64,000 nt of DNA from Gloeomargarita lithophora Alchichica-D10. GTDB taxonomy: Bacteria; Cyanobacteriota; Cyanobacteriia; Gloeomargaritales; Gloeomargaritaceae. The stretch lies in contig NZ_CP017675.1 in assembly GCF_001870225.1 (NCBI RefSeq), forward strand, positions 1,929,791-1,993,790, given 5' to 3'. Positions 42,983 to 52,433 of the stretch are shown here, piece after piece (position 1 is the stretch's first letter; every line of letters starts with the position of its first letter). The notes beneath the pieces were generated by a model. The model was not told where the DNA came from, searched no databases, and saw only the letters and a list, made by a program, of their open reading frames with translations. Made by a program: the position numbers and the translations under genes.

Positions 42983-44164
42983 CTACTGTTTGATTGGCAG
43001 ACAAACCTCAACTCGACATCCCTGTTCAGGTGCTGAGATGATTTTAATCTCCCCTGCCAGGGCTTGTACCCGTTCCCGCATTCCTTGCAAACCGAAACCA
43101 GTTGTGTTTTTTTGCAGATCAAAGCCTTTACCATTATCTGCGATGGTGATTTGAATCTGTTGGTTGCAGTGTTGCACAAGTACAGTTACGGCAGTGGTAC
43201 TGGCGTATTTGCAACAATTGGTCAGGCTTTCTTGCACAATCCGAAAAATGGCCAGGTTGTACGCCTGGGGTAAGGGTTGAGCCAGGTGAATATCCAAAGC
43301 CGGTAAAACGCCAGTTAAGCGGTAGAAATGATCGACCAGGGTTGTGATCGCCTCCGGCAAAGACTTTTCCCCCAGAGGATCGGTTCGGAGCGTAGCAACG
43401 GATTGGCTGACCTCGGCTAGGGTCTGTGCGCCCAGTTGTTTCAATTCCAGTAGCAGGGCTTCGGCCTCGGTGGGTTTAGTTTTCTGGAGACGAATTGCGG
43501 CTTCCAAGTGAAAGTTAAAGGCGGTGAGGGAATGACCCAGGGAGTCATGAATGTCACGGGCAATTCGGTTGCGTTCCTGCATTGTTGCCAACTCTTCTAC
43601 TTTCAAGGCATATTCTTGTAAACGCACATTTGCTGCTGCCAGAGCATCACGGCTTCTACGTTCTGTTATGACTGCGTCAACGAATAACTGCAAAAACAGA
43701 ATGACTAATCCAAAAATGACCAGGGAACCAAACCAGAACACCTCAAACTGATTCGGTTCAATGTGAAAGGGATAGACTCTTCGATTCCACAGGCAAAAGG
43801 CACAGGTAACAAGGGTCAGGACAGTAGTCAGGGTGCGATTGCGCCCTTGAAACAAGACACAATTGCGAATCACCAGAATAATGAATAGCAGTTGAAATAC
43901 GGGAATCTGTCCCACCAGTGCCAGCAACACAATCAAGCCAAGTTGGGTGGCGGTATAGAACCATTTCTGCCACTTAGAAGTGGGTGATACCCATCCGATT
44001 GCGGCAAATAAAATCACTCCCAGTTCATTCCAGACGGGAGGTCCGAAGGGGTAGGGAGAAAGGTGAGACAGGGACACCACGACCAGAACAACCCCCAACA
44101 AGAGCCATTCCAGCCACAGGAGTAAGGGGAGCGGGAAGGAGCAGGATAGGTGGCGCAATCTCAT
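42983..44164 (-). CDS. Sensor histidine kinase, HisKA_3 (NarX/DesK-like)
   Basis: 393 residues from ATG 44164. Five or six membrane helices occupy about 1-155 (LLLWLEWLLLGVVLVVVSLS, ILFAAIGWV, LGLIVLLALVGQIPVFQLLF and others), then a coiled linker (VRLQEYALKVEELATMQ), the H-box ERNRIARDIHDSLGHSLTAF with the phospho-His, and an HATPase_c domain (VQESLTNCCKYA, IADNGKGFD, GFGLQGMRERVQALAG). The membrane sensor has no known ligand-binding motif. Its regulator follows directly; the Spy-like gene is divergent, 148 bp away. Confidence 0.93.
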   Translation of the reverse strand: MRLRHLSCSFPLPLLLWLEWLLLGVVLVVVSLSHLSPYPFGPPVWNELGVILFAAIGWVSPTSKWQKWFYTATQLGLIVLLALVGQIPVFQLLFIILVIRNCVLFQGRNRTLTTVLTLVTCAFCLWNRRVYPFHIEPNQFEVFWFGSLVIFGLVILFLQLFVDAVITERRSRDALAAANVRLQEYALKVEELATMQERNRIARDIHDSLGHSLTAFNFHLEAAIRLQKTKPTEAEALLLELKQLGAQTLAEVSQSVATLRTDPLGEKSLPEAITTLVDHFYRLTGVLPALDIHLAQPLPQAYNLAIFRIVQESLTNCCKYASTTAVTVLVQHCNQQIQITIADNGKGFDLQKNTTGFGLQGMRERVQALAGEIKIISAPEQGCRVEVCLPIKQ

Positions 44165-44312
44165 AGGATTCGGCAACGTTCTATTCTCTACGTTAAGGCT
44201 TGTACGGCGATCTGATCGGGACAAAATCCCGGTTAAGTTGGGACTTTGTGCTCTATTGCCAGTGGTTTTACTACTTTTATATTAGAGATATGCACTGAAG
44301 GAGTAAATTACA

Positions 44313-44756
44313 ATGTACAAAGGATGGATGGCTCTGATGTTTAGTATTCCGATTGTGGTTGCACCGATCGTTACAACCGTTGCCCAGGCGGAACCTGCTG
44401 CGGTTACAACCATTGCCCAGGCGAAACCTGCCTCTGTGACACAGTTATTTCCTGCCCTAGAGGGAATCCAACTTACCCCAGAACAGCAGGTACGACTGAC
44501 AGCGTTGAATAACCAGACATTGACTCAAATCCAAAGGGTGCTCACCCCTGAGCAACAAAGCCAGTTTTATGCCGCTCTCAGCCAGGGTAAAGGCCTGCAA
44601 AATGCCATCTCGTCTGTCAATTTATCGATCCGCCAGCGAATGAGCTTGCGCGATCAGTTGCAAAATACCCGCTCCCAACTCAACCAAATATTGACTCCAG
44701 AGCAACAACAACAATTGTCTAAAAAGGCACAGGCTCTACAAAATCAAAACCGCTAA
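44313..44756 (+). CDS. Secreted Spy/CpxP-like small protein
   Basis: 147 residues, ATG 44313 after GAAGGAG. A signal peptide (GWMALMFSIPIVVAPIVTTV then AQA) contains a tandem duplication: TTVAQAEPAAV / TTIAQAKPASV. The mature part is helical, Q-rich and has LTPEQQVRLTALNNQTL, VLTPEQQSQFYAALSQ and ILTPEQQQQLSKKAQ, the LTPEQ repeats of Spy/CpxP-like periplasmic proteins. Spy-type chaperones are often targets of an adjacent envelope-sensing two-component system, which matches the divergent kinase here. Confidence 0.75.
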   Translation: MYKGWMALMFSIPIVVAPIVTTVAQAEPAAVTTIAQAKPASVTQLFPALEGIQLTPEQQVRLTALNNQTLTQIQRVLTPEQQSQFYAALSQGKGLQNAISSVNLSIRQRMSLRDQLQNTRSQLNQILTPEQQQQLSKKAQALQNQNR

Positions 44757-44886
44757 ATCAATTTGGTGTTGCTGAATTGACCGATGAAATCGGAGCACAG
44801 TGAATTAGAGTAAAGTTTTAATTCACTGTGCTATTCAACACCATTTTAGTTTGATTGCGAATGCAAATAGCAATTAGGAGAAACCT

Positions 44887-45597
44887 ATGCTGAAACGATT
44901 TGAAGAGCTGAGCCGTACCGTTCGCAATCTACATTCTGTTATAGATTTGCTCAAGTCAATGGGGCAAAACACCGACAGCGTATTTGACATTGAAGATAAC
45001 TTTCGGGGCAGCAATCAGATGAAAGTCTGTGTCGATCGGGTCAAGGTAATTCCTGAAGCCCGCACGCTAATGGAAAGTCGTTATCTTGGGCCAGCAATCG
45101 ATCTTGAAGCCCTATCTCAATTGTCCCACGGCACCCTCGGTCATACCTATGCCACGGTGATGAAAGCACTGGACTTTGACCCAAATTTCTTCCGCCAGCG
45201 TGATATTAAAACGGATGAAGATTGGTTGACCCTACGCCTTCGCAAAACCCACGATCTCGTCCACCTGGTGACGGGATTTGGGCCTACGGGCGGAGAGTTG
45301 GGTGTGCTTTCTATTCAAGCAGTGCAGATTGGCTATCCAAGTTCTGTACTGCTTCAGGTGGCCAGCATGGGGATGGCGCTGAAGCAACAACCGGCAAGAC
45401 TTCCAGAGTTAACCCAGCAAGTAGCGAGAGGCATGGGGATGGCAATCCAAATGCAGCCACTCATTGCTCAGCGATGGGAGGACGGTTGGGATAAGCCTCT
45501 ACGTCAGTGGCGCGAGGACTTGAATATTACGAATCCGGTGATTGAGGAACCCTACAGCATGAAAAATCGCTTGCCCAATCTCGCTCTAGATTGGTAA
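44887..45597 (+). CDS. Coq4 family protein
   Basis: 236 residues, ATG 44887 after AGGAGAAACC. The diagnostic Coq4 metal motif is intact: LRKTHDLVHLVTGFGPTGGE, giving HDxxH followed 11 residues later by Glu. The preceding LSHGTLGHTYATVMKALDFD and the FDIEDNFRGSNQM region also fit. Mitochondrial Coq4 acts in ubiquinone ring modification; bacterial homologues are less studied, and cyanobacteria make plastoquinone rather than ubiquinone, so the substrate is open. It is followed by the sterol desaturase gene on the same strand. Confidence 0.85.
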   Translation: MLKRFEELSRTVRNLHSVIDLLKSMGQNTDSVFDIEDNFRGSNQMKVCVDRVKVIPEARTLMESRYLGPAIDLEALSQLSHGTLGHTYATVMKALDFDPNFFRQRDIKTDEDWLTLRLRKTHDLVHLVTGFGPTGGELGVLSIQAVQIGYPSSVLLQVASMGMALKQQPARLPELTQQVARGMGMAIQMQPLIAQRWEDGWDKPLRQWREDLNITNPVIEEPYSMKNRLPNLALDW

Positions 45598-45692
45598 ACC
45601 AATTACTGACATCCGCCCCTATCCCACCACCCGGCTCTTCGCTATCTCCAGCTTCCCACCTTCCCCTATCCCCCTTTTTCTTCCCACTGGTT

Positions 45693-46508
45693 ATGCAATA
45701 CGTTGTCACTCATCGTTTTTACTGGGTCTTTTTTGGATTAATTCTGGTTGAGTTCATCTTGGTTCAGCGCAGTCACCGCTATCGCTATTCCTGGAAAGAA
45801 AGCCTGGCATCTCTGGGAGTTGCGATCGGTCATGGCGTTACAGGAGCTTTGTTCAAGCCAATTTTGCTGGCTCCACTAATGTGGGTATGGAATCAACGGT
45901 TATTTACCTTGCCCCTCAACGGTGTTTGGGATTTCCTGTTGCTGTTTATTGGAATTGAATTTTTCTACTACTGGTATCATCGGGCAAGCCATGAGGTGCG
46001 CTGGTTTTGGGCAACTCATGCAGTCCATCACTCTGCAAAACATTTGAACCTGTCTGCGGCATACCGTCTGGGCTGGACTGGTTTATTGTCGGGTTACATC
46101 CTGTTTTTCCTGCCCCTGATCTGGTTGGGGGTTCACCCGCTCGCCCTCCTCACGGGTTTGTCCCTGAATTTGATTTACCAGTTCTGGATTCACACCGAAC
46201 TGGTGCCAAAACTGGGGGTTTTGGAGTGGTTCCTGAATACCCCCTCCCACCATCGAGTCCACCACGCTGCCAATTCGGAATATATCGATCGTAATTATGG
46301 CGGTGTTTTAATTATTTTTGATCGCTGGTTCGGTACGTTCACCAGTGAAAAGCCAGATTGTCCTGCATTCTACGGATTAACTCATCCACTCCGGTCTTAT
46401 AACCCCGTGACTATCGCCTTTTATGAATGGAGGAGATTGTTTCAAGACCTGGTAACTGCCAGGTCTTGGCGCAATCGTTGCCGTGTGATCTTAGGGCGAC
46501 CTACCTAA
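45693..46508 (+). CDS. Sterol desaturase/fatty acid hydroxylase family protein
   Basis: 271 residues from ATG 45693; upstream in-frame codons form an unlikely P/S-rich stretch. The eight-histidine di-iron motif is complete: YYWYHRASHEVRW, ATHAVHHSAKHLN and PSHHRVHHAANSEYIDRNYG, the last two giving HxVHHS and HHRVHH. Four or more membrane helices surround them. Family enzymes hydroxylate or desaturate lipids, sterols or carotenoids using O2. Its original stop overlapped the convergent radical SAM stop before a short element moved in. Confidence 0.9.
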   Translation: MQYVVTHRFYWVFFGLILVEFILVQRSHRYRYSWKESLASLGVAIGHGVTGALFKPILLAPLMWVWNQRLFTLPLNGVWDFLLLFIGIEFFYYWYHRASHEVRWFWATHAVHHSAKHLNLSAAYRLGWTGLLSGYILFFLPLIWLGVHPLALLTGLSLNLIYQFWIHTELVPKLGVLEWFLNTPSHHRVHHAANSEYIDRNYGGVLIIFDRWFGTFTSEKPDCPAFYGLTHPLRSYNPVTIAFYEWRRLFQDLVTARSWRNRCRVILGRPT

Positions 46509-46515
46509 TCAGCTA

Positions 46516-46635
46516 TAGCAATCCTAATTGAATATGGCTACGCCACGCTATCGCTATGAGAACAGCCGTCGCAGAGGCACTGCCCCCGTAATTAGTTTTT
46601 CTGAATATTTGTTCTTTAATCAGATAGGACTGCTA
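46516..46635 (+). mobile_element. Group 1 short insertion, 120 bp, with nested dispersed repeat
   Basis: Ends TAGCAATCC and AGGACTGCTA; TA duplications at 46514-46515 and 46636-46637. Between left end and core lies GGCTACGCCACGCTATCGCT, absent from the 97-bp copies. The core is GCCGTCGCAGAGGCACTGCC, more diverged than in other copies. Its last three bases form the stop codon of the minus-strand radical SAM gene. Confidence 0.8.
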
Positions 46636-48222
46636 TAGAGAAGTCACCGGCACCAACACCATTTCATCGGCCTGTAAAACCTCCTCTAATTGCATCTCAA
46701 TATCACGCCGGACAATTTGCCGATATTCCAAAAAATGTTCCGCCTGGGCACACACGGAAAGATAGCTACTCACCACCTGGGGATACCGCCACAATATATG
46801 CCCCAAATACAGCCAAAATTGCCAACGGGTGGCACGTTTTATTCCCTGCCGCCAACACAGAATCAATAATGCCCGCACATACACCCAATTGATCGGAGTT
46901 TTTTCTGAGGATTTCGACCGTTTTTGATAGCGTTTCCGGCGGGCTTCGCCAAGTATTAAGTAATGTTCGTAGGTGCGTTTTAGCATAGATTCCGGTTCAT
47001 ACAAATGCCAAAAGGCATCAATAAATTCCCGGGTGACTTCCGCGAGGGAACGGGTGGGGGCAAAATTCATCAAGGTCGCCTGGTGAATATCCCCTTTCCC
47101 ATTCAATAAACGGCCTTCTTTTTGCAAACGATGCCACAGAGCCGTATCTGGTAGGGCTTGCAACATACTCAGCATCGCCGTGGGGATGGCCGTATCCTGC
47201 ACAAATTCCACAATCCGTTGCCCCGCCCCCCGTTTTTCCCCATCAAAACCAATGATAAACCCAGCCATGATGCGTAAACCCGACCGGGCAATGGTGAGTA
47301 CCGATTCCCGCAAGGGGTCACGGTTATTTTGAAATTTGCGGGTGCGTTCTAGGCTATCCGTATCGGGGGTTTCAATCCCCAAAAATACGGTGCCAAAATT
47401 ACAGGCCACCATCAAGTCCATCAACTCCTGGTCTTCAGCCAAATTCACCGAGGCTTCCGTGCCAAAGGAAAAGGGATAGTTGTGGGCTTCTAACCAGGGT
47501 TTGAGTGCCTGCAAAAAGAGTTTGACATTGCGTTTATTGCCAATAAAATTATCATCCACTACAAAAACACTTTTGCGCCAACCCAAATCATACAAACATT
47601 GCAATTCGGCTAATAATTGCTCTGGGGTTTTGGTGCGGGGTTTGCGCCCATAAAGCACGATAATATCGCAAAATTCACACTGAAATGGACAACCGCGGGA
47701 AAATTGCACGGACATTTCTGCGTAGGCATCCATTTCTAACAAATCAAACCGGGGCACAGGCGTTGTTGTCACCGCCGGTTTTTCCCCATTCGCCCTGAAC
47801 GTACCACGGGTGTCCCCCCGCTCCAAAGCGGTCACCAGCAGGGGCAGGGTAATTTCCCCTTCATCTAAGACGAGAAAATCCGCTCCGGCCGCCGCCGCCT
47901 CTTCGGGTAACGCTGTGGCATAGGGTCCGCCAACGGCAACCAATTTACCCCGTTGTTTGGCGCACTGAATTTGGCGAGCAAAATCCTCTTTCTGCACAAT
48001 CATGGCCGAGACAATCACCACGTCCGCCCAATCCCATTCCGCCTCGGTGACTTCCCGCACGTTGCGATCCACCAACTTAAATTCCCAGGTTTGGGGCAAA
48101 AGTGCCGCCACCGTTACCATGCCCAGAGGGGGTAATTGCGCCTTGAGATTGATTAACTTGAGGGTGTTTTCAAAAGACCAAAAACTTTGGGGAAATTCGG
48201 GATAAATCAGCAGAACACGCAT
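46633..48222 (-). CDS. B12-binding domain radical SAM protein
   Basis: 529 residues from ATG 48222. The N-terminal cobalamin-binding-like domain (VLLIYPEFPQSFWSFENTL, VVAVGGPYATALPEEAAAAG, ADFLVLDEGEITLPLLVTAL) is followed by the radical SAM cluster motif SRGCPFQCEFCDIIVLYGRK (CxxxCxxC) and DDNFIGNKRNVKLFLQAL. The C-terminal DUF4070-like part (YEHYLILGEARRKRYQKRS) completes it. Related proteins include hopanoid methylases and others, and the substrate here is unknown. The present stop is contributed by a short insertion; before insertion the end would have been ...SLAD. Confidence 0.9.
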   Translation of the reverse strand: MRVLLIYPEFPQSFWSFENTLKLINLKAQLPPLGMVTVAALLPQTWEFKLVDRNVREVTEAEWDWADVVIVSAMIVQKEDFARQIQCAKQRGKLVAVGGPYATALPEEAAAAGADFLVLDEGEITLPLLVTALERGDTRGTFRANGEKPAVTTTPVPRFDLLEMDAYAEMSVQFSRGCPFQCEFCDIIVLYGRKPRTKTPEQLLAELQCLYDLGWRKSVFVVDDNFIGNKRNVKLFLQALKPWLEAHNYPFSFGTEASVNLAEDQELMDLMVACNFGTVFLGIETPDTDSLERTRKFQNNRDPLRESVLTIARSGLRIMAGFIIGFDGEKRGAGQRIVEFVQDTAIPTAMLSMLQALPDTALWHRLQKEGRLLNGKGDIHQATLMNFAPTRSLAEVTREFIDAFWHLYEPESMLKRTYEHYLILGEARRKRYQKRSKSSEKTPINWVYVRALLILCWRQGIKRATRWQFWLYLGHILWRYPQVVSSYLSVCAQAEHFLEYRQIVRRDIEMQLEEVLQADEMVLVPVTSL

Positions 48223-48387
48223 AATTTGTGCACCTACCACAGTGATTTTTTAAGCTAAAGTTTAACCGCTAACCACAACTTTGGCAAAAATGCCGGATTG
48301 CCCAGCCTAAAATCGCTTCGGGAACCTGGATACTTTAAGTAAAAGTACCTTTTCAGTGTACCGACAATCCCCCCCTAATGCTAGGGT

Positions 48388-49224
48388 TTAGCTCAATTGC
48401 AGTACCATTCCTTCCCGTGCCAGGACACTGTTGGGCAGAATTTGTTGCACTTGCGCTTCGATTTGGTCTAAAAATGGGTCATCATGGCTGGCATCATGGT
48501 GAAACAAGACCAATTGCTTGACCTGGGCAGCCCCGGCCACCTGCACCCCCGCCTGCCAAGTAGAATGCCCCCAACCCTGGCGTGGGGTGACGGGATGGTG
48601 GTATTCTTCTTCGGTATAATTGGCATCATAAATTAGTATATCTGCATCACGAGCCAGATGTACCAAACTCCGATCCAGGCGGTCGGGATAATGCTCCGTA
48701 TCGCTGGCATAAACTACGGTTTTGCCCCGCCAGGTGACCCGAAAGCCGAGGGCATAGTTGGGATGATTCAAGCTCCCGGTTTCCACCGTGACTTCCCCCA
48801 AGGTGATTTTTTCGCCCGCCTGTAGGTCATGGAAGTGTAAATCCGCCTGCATAATCTGCAAGGGCACCGGGAAATTTGGATCTACCATTTGATTGCTTAA
48901 ACTTTGTTTAATCGAGTAACCGTTGTAGGTGACCGGCCCGTAGATATGGAAACAATTGCCCGCAATGTAAGCCGGGGTAAAAAAGGGAAACCCCTGGATA
49001 TGGTCCCAATGGGAATGGCTGAAAAACAGGTGGGCTTGGATATTTTTTGTTGCCACCAGGGTCTTGCCCAGTACCCGCAGTCCCGTACCCCCATCAAAAA
49101 TCAACCGTTGACCCCCCGCCTGCATTTCCACACAGGGGGTATTGCCGCCGTAGCGCACCGTATCCGCCCCGGGCACGGCGATACTGCCCCGCACTCCCCA
49201 AAATCGCACCGCAAATTCTGTCAC
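48388..49224 (-). CDS. MBL-fold metallo-hydrolase
   Basis: 278 residues. MTEFAVRFWGVRGSIAVPG at the start, YGGNTPCVEM, then the metal motif FFSHSHWDHIQGFPFF (HxHxDH), a later His in GSLNHPNYALGF, Asp in VYASDTEHYP, and His in LVLFHHDASHDD. The WGVRGSIPxPG opening is typical of a group of phosphodiesterase-like MBL proteins in cyanobacteria. Substrate unknown. Confidence 0.9.
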   Translation of the reverse strand: MTEFAVRFWGVRGSIAVPGADTVRYGGNTPCVEMQAGGQRLIFDGGTGLRVLGKTLVATKNIQAHLFFSHSHWDHIQGFPFFTPAYIAGNCFHIYGPVTYNGYSIKQSLSNQMVDPNFPVPLQIMQADLHFHDLQAGEKITLGEVTVETGSLNHPNYALGFRVTWRGKTVVYASDTEHYPDRLDRSLVHLARDADILIYDANYTEEEYHHPVTPRQGWGHSTWQAGVQVAGAAQVKQLVLFHHDASHDDPFLDQIEAQVQQILPNSVLAREGMVLQLS

Positions 49225-49319
49225 AACGTTGTCCGCCTTCGGTTCGCCCTATGGTTCAGAATAACCAACTGGGGTCACTTCTGTCAGTGATTGCGCCAGT
49301 AATAACCCCGCCCAGGAGC

Positions 49320-50927
49320 CTAACCCACCCCCGGCGACAGGGGCACCGGCTGGCAATGCGCCAACCCGTACTCCAACCCCTCCGCCACCGCCTGGTAGGA
49401 AGCCTCGATGATATTCGGGGACACCCCCACCGTCGTCCACCGGTGCGCCCCGTGGGTAAATTCCACCAACACCCGGGTCATGGCGGCGGCTCCCGATTGG
49501 CCGTCCAACACCCGCACTTTGTAATCGCTGAGGTGAAATTCCCGCACCTGGGGATAAAAATTCTCCAACGCCCGCCGCAGGGCACGATCCAACGCCGAAA
49601 CCGGCCCATTCCCCTCCGCCGCCGTCAGCAATTCCTGCCCCTCCACCGCCACCTTGATCGTCGCCACCGAAGAACTCCAATGCCCCTCCCCCCGCGCCTG
49701 GGTCTGGCAATGCACCTGGAACCCATGCAGGACAAAGGCCGGTCGCCTCTGCCCCAGCACCTCCCGCACCAACAATTCAAAACTGGCTTCGGCGGCCTCG
49801 AACTGATACCCCTGCTCCTCCAAATCCTTGAGCCTTTGCAACACTTCCCGGGTGGCGGGATGGGAACGTTCCAGGGTAAAGCCCAACTCCTGCGCCTTGG
49901 TAATAACATTGCTCAGACCGGAATGCTCGGAAATCACCACCCGCCGCTGGTTCCCCACCTGCTCTGGGGCAATATGCTCGTAGGTCAAAGGATTCTTGCC
50001 CACCGCACTCACATGCACCCCCCCCTTGTGGGCAAAGGCGGATAACCCCACATAGGGAGCGTGGTCATCCGGGGCTAAATTTACCCGCTCGCTCACCGCC
50101 CGACTCACCTCCACCAGGCGAGCCAACTGGGCAGAAGTAATGCAATTATACTGAAGTTTTAATTGCAAACTGGGAATAACTGTACATAAATTCGCATTAC
50201 CACACCGTTCGCCGTAGCCGTTGATGGTTCCCTGTACCATGCGGGCACCGCTTTGGACAGCAGCCAGGGCATTAGCCACCGCGGTACCACTGTCGTTGTG
50301 GGTGTGGATGCCAATTTGCGCCTGGGGAAACCGGGTCTTTACTTGCTGGACAATGTGGATAATTTGATGGGGCAATGTCCCGCCATTGGTATCACAAAGG
50401 ACAAGCCATTCGGCACCGGCATTGTGGGCGGTTTCTAGGGTGGCGAGGGCGTATTCCGGGTTGGCCTGGTAACCATCGAACCAATGTTCCGCATCGTAGA
50501 GGACGTGCCGGTGCTGGCTGCGCAGGTAGGTAAGGGTATCGGCGATCATGTCCAGATTTTGGGTCAAGGTGGTGCCCAAACCCTCGGTGACCTGCAAATC
50601 CCAGGATTTACCAAACACCGTCACCCAGGGGGTACCGGCGGCGAGAATCCCCTGGAGTAGCGTATCTTCTGCGGCGGTGGTGCGGGGGCGGCGGGTGGAG
50701 CAAAAGGCCACCAACCGGGCTTGGGTGAGGGGTTCCTGTTGCAACTGCCAGAAAAATTGCACATCCTTGGGATTGGCTCCCGGCCAGCCCCCTTCGATAA
50801 AGGGCACCCCCAGTTGGTCAAGCAGATGGGCAATTTGCAATTTATCCTCTAAACTCAAGGCCAGTCCCTCTCGCTGGGCACCGTCTCGCAGGGTGGTATC
50901 GTAAATCCAGATGTGTTCGCCCGTCAT
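49320..50927 (-). CDS. cimA: (R)-citramalate synthase
   Basis: 535 residues. The HMGL-like barrel opens IWIYDTTLRDGAQREGLALS and has LYDAEHWFDGYQANPEYALA, LCDTNGGTLPHQI, IGIHTHNDSGTAVANALAAV (metal HxH), and VQGTINGYGERCGNANLCT. The C-terminal LeuA allosteric dimer domain is at about 400-535. The DTTLRDGAQ and EHWFDGY signatures separate CimA from LeuA. It condenses pyruvate and acetyl-CoA to citramalate for isoleucine. Confidence 0.92.
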   Translation of the reverse strand: MTGEHIWIYDTTLRDGAQREGLALSLEDKLQIAHLLDQLGVPFIEGGWPGANPKDVQFFWQLQQEPLTQARLVAFCSTRRPRTTAAEDTLLQGILAAGTPWVTVFGKSWDLQVTEGLGTTLTQNLDMIADTLTYLRSQHRHVLYDAEHWFDGYQANPEYALATLETAHNAGAEWLVLCDTNGGTLPHQIIHIVQQVKTRFPQAQIGIHTHNDSGTAVANALAAVQSGARMVQGTINGYGERCGNANLCTVIPSLQLKLQYNCITSAQLARLVEVSRAVSERVNLAPDDHAPYVGLSAFAHKGGVHVSAVGKNPLTYEHIAPEQVGNQRRVVISEHSGLSNVITKAQELGFTLERSHPATREVLQRLKDLEEQGYQFEAAEASFELLVREVLGQRRPAFVLHGFQVHCQTQARGEGHWSSSVATIKVAVEGQELLTAAEGNGPVSALDRALRRALENFYPQVREFHLSDYKVRVLDGQSGAAAMTRVLVEFTHGAHRWTTVGVSPNIIEASYQAVAEGLEYGLAHCQPVPLSPGVG

Positions 50928-50978
50928 GGTACTGGGGTGGGGGTCGGTTTTTTAATGTTCCTTATATTGTAGGCGTGT

Positions 50979-52403
50979 TTGGTGAACCAGCGGCTTTCTT
51001 TTGGGGAAAAACTCAGCTATGGGGCGGGGGATTTGGGTCCAGCCATTGCCGCCAATTTGATTGTGGTGTTTCAGTTGATTTTTTTTACCAATGTGGCGGG
51101 TTTGAATCCGGGGATAGCGGGGACGGTGTTGTTGATTGGCAAAGCCTGGGATGCGGTCAATGACCCGATGATTGGCCTACTCAGCGACCGCACCCAAAAT
51201 CCCTGGGGACGCAGACTGCCCTGGTTGTTTTGGGGGGCGATTCCCTTTGGGTTGAGCTTCTTTTTCCTGTGGTTGGTGCCGCAGTTTAGCCCTGACCCGG
51301 CGCAAAATCAAACTCTTTTGTTTTGGTATTACGTTTTAGTTGCCATCGCTGTGAATACGTTTTATACGGTGGTGAATTTGCCCTACACGGCACTGACGGC
51401 GGAGTTGACCCAGGATTACGATGAACGCACCAGTCTCAATAGTTTTCGCTTTGGCTTTTCCATTAGCGGCAGTATTCTTTCGTTAATTTTGGCGTTGGTG
51501 ATTTTTCAACTGATTCCCAATGACCCCCTGCGGCAGTATTTGGTTTTGGGTGGGGTGGGGGCGGTGATCATTACCCTGCCCTTGTATTGGTGCGTGGGGG
51601 GGATTCGGCGGCGGGCAATACAGATGGAGCAAACTCGGCGGGAAACGACCAATTCAGCGATGATTCCCATTGGAGAACAATTGCAAATCGCTTTTCGCAA
51701 TCGCCCGTTTTTGTTTGTAATTGGCATTTATCTGTGTTCTTGGTTGGCGGTGCAAAATACGGTGGCAATTATTCCTTATTTTGTGAAAAATTGGATGGGT
51801 TTGAGCGACCAAGCCTTTACCCAGGTGGTGTTGGCGGTGCAGGTGACGGCCTTGGTAATGTTGTTTGTTTGGGCACGATTGAGTGCCGCCCTGGGGAAAA
51901 AAATGGTGTATTTCCTGGGGATGTTGGCCTGGATTGGGGCGCAAACGGGGTTGTTTTTTCTGCAACCGGGGCAAACGACCCTGTTGTTTGGGCTGGCGGT
52001 GGTGGCGGGGGTGGGGGTGGCAACGGCCTATTTGATTCCCTGGTCAATGATTCCCGATGTGATTGAGTTGGATGAATTGGAAACCGGCCAGCGGCGGGAG
52101 GGGATTTTTTACGCGCTGATGGTGTTTTTGCAAAAGATCGGCCTAGCGATTGGGTTGTTTCTGGTGGGGCAAGCCTTGGAGGTGTCGGGGTTTATCAAAA
52201 CCGTGGCGGGACAACCGGAACCGATACAACCGGCGGCGGCTCTGTGGGCGATTCGGGTGATGATTGGGCCTTTGCCAACGCTGGTGTTGATTTTGGGGTT
52301 GGTGTTTGCCTATTTTTATCCGATTACGCGGGAAAAACACGCCGAAATTTTGCTCCAACTGGCAGAGCGCAAAGGTGCCGCTGACCCCCCGGAAATCCAG
52401 TAG
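50979..52403 (+). CDS. MFS transporter, GPH (glycoside-pentoside-hexuronide) family
   Basis: 474 residues (TTG 50979 or GTG 50982). Twelve hydrophobic helices. GPH landmarks: LSFGEKLSYGAGDLGPAIAA, LLIGKAWDAVNDPMIGLLSD, RTQNPWGRRLPWLFWG, NLPYTALTAELTQDYDERTS, and IPWSMIPDVIELDELETGQR. The DPMIGxLSDRT loop and YDERT are diagnostic. Family members cotransport sugars with Na+ or H+; cyanobacterial members have no assigned substrate. Confidence 0.9.
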   Translation: MVNQRLSFGEKLSYGAGDLGPAIAANLIVVFQLIFFTNVAGLNPGIAGTVLLIGKAWDAVNDPMIGLLSDRTQNPWGRRLPWLFWGAIPFGLSFFFLWLVPQFSPDPAQNQTLLFWYYVLVAIAVNTFYTVVNLPYTALTAELTQDYDERTSLNSFRFGFSISGSILSLILALVIFQLIPNDPLRQYLVLGGVGAVIITLPLYWCVGGIRRRAIQMEQTRRETTNSAMIPIGEQLQIAFRNRPFLFVIGIYLCSWLAVQNTVAIIPYFVKNWMGLSDQAFTQVVLAVQVTALVMLFVWARLSAALGKKMVYFLGMLAWIGAQTGLFFLQPGQTTLLFGLAVVAGVGVATAYLIPWSMIPDVIELDELETGQRREGIFYALMVFLQKIGLAIGLFLVGQALEVSGFIKTVAGQPEPIQPAAALWAIRVMIGPLPTLVLILGLVFAYFYPITREKHAEILLQLAERKGAADPPEIQ

Positions 52404-52433
52404 GATACAAGCAGTACCAATCAGGTTGCAATT

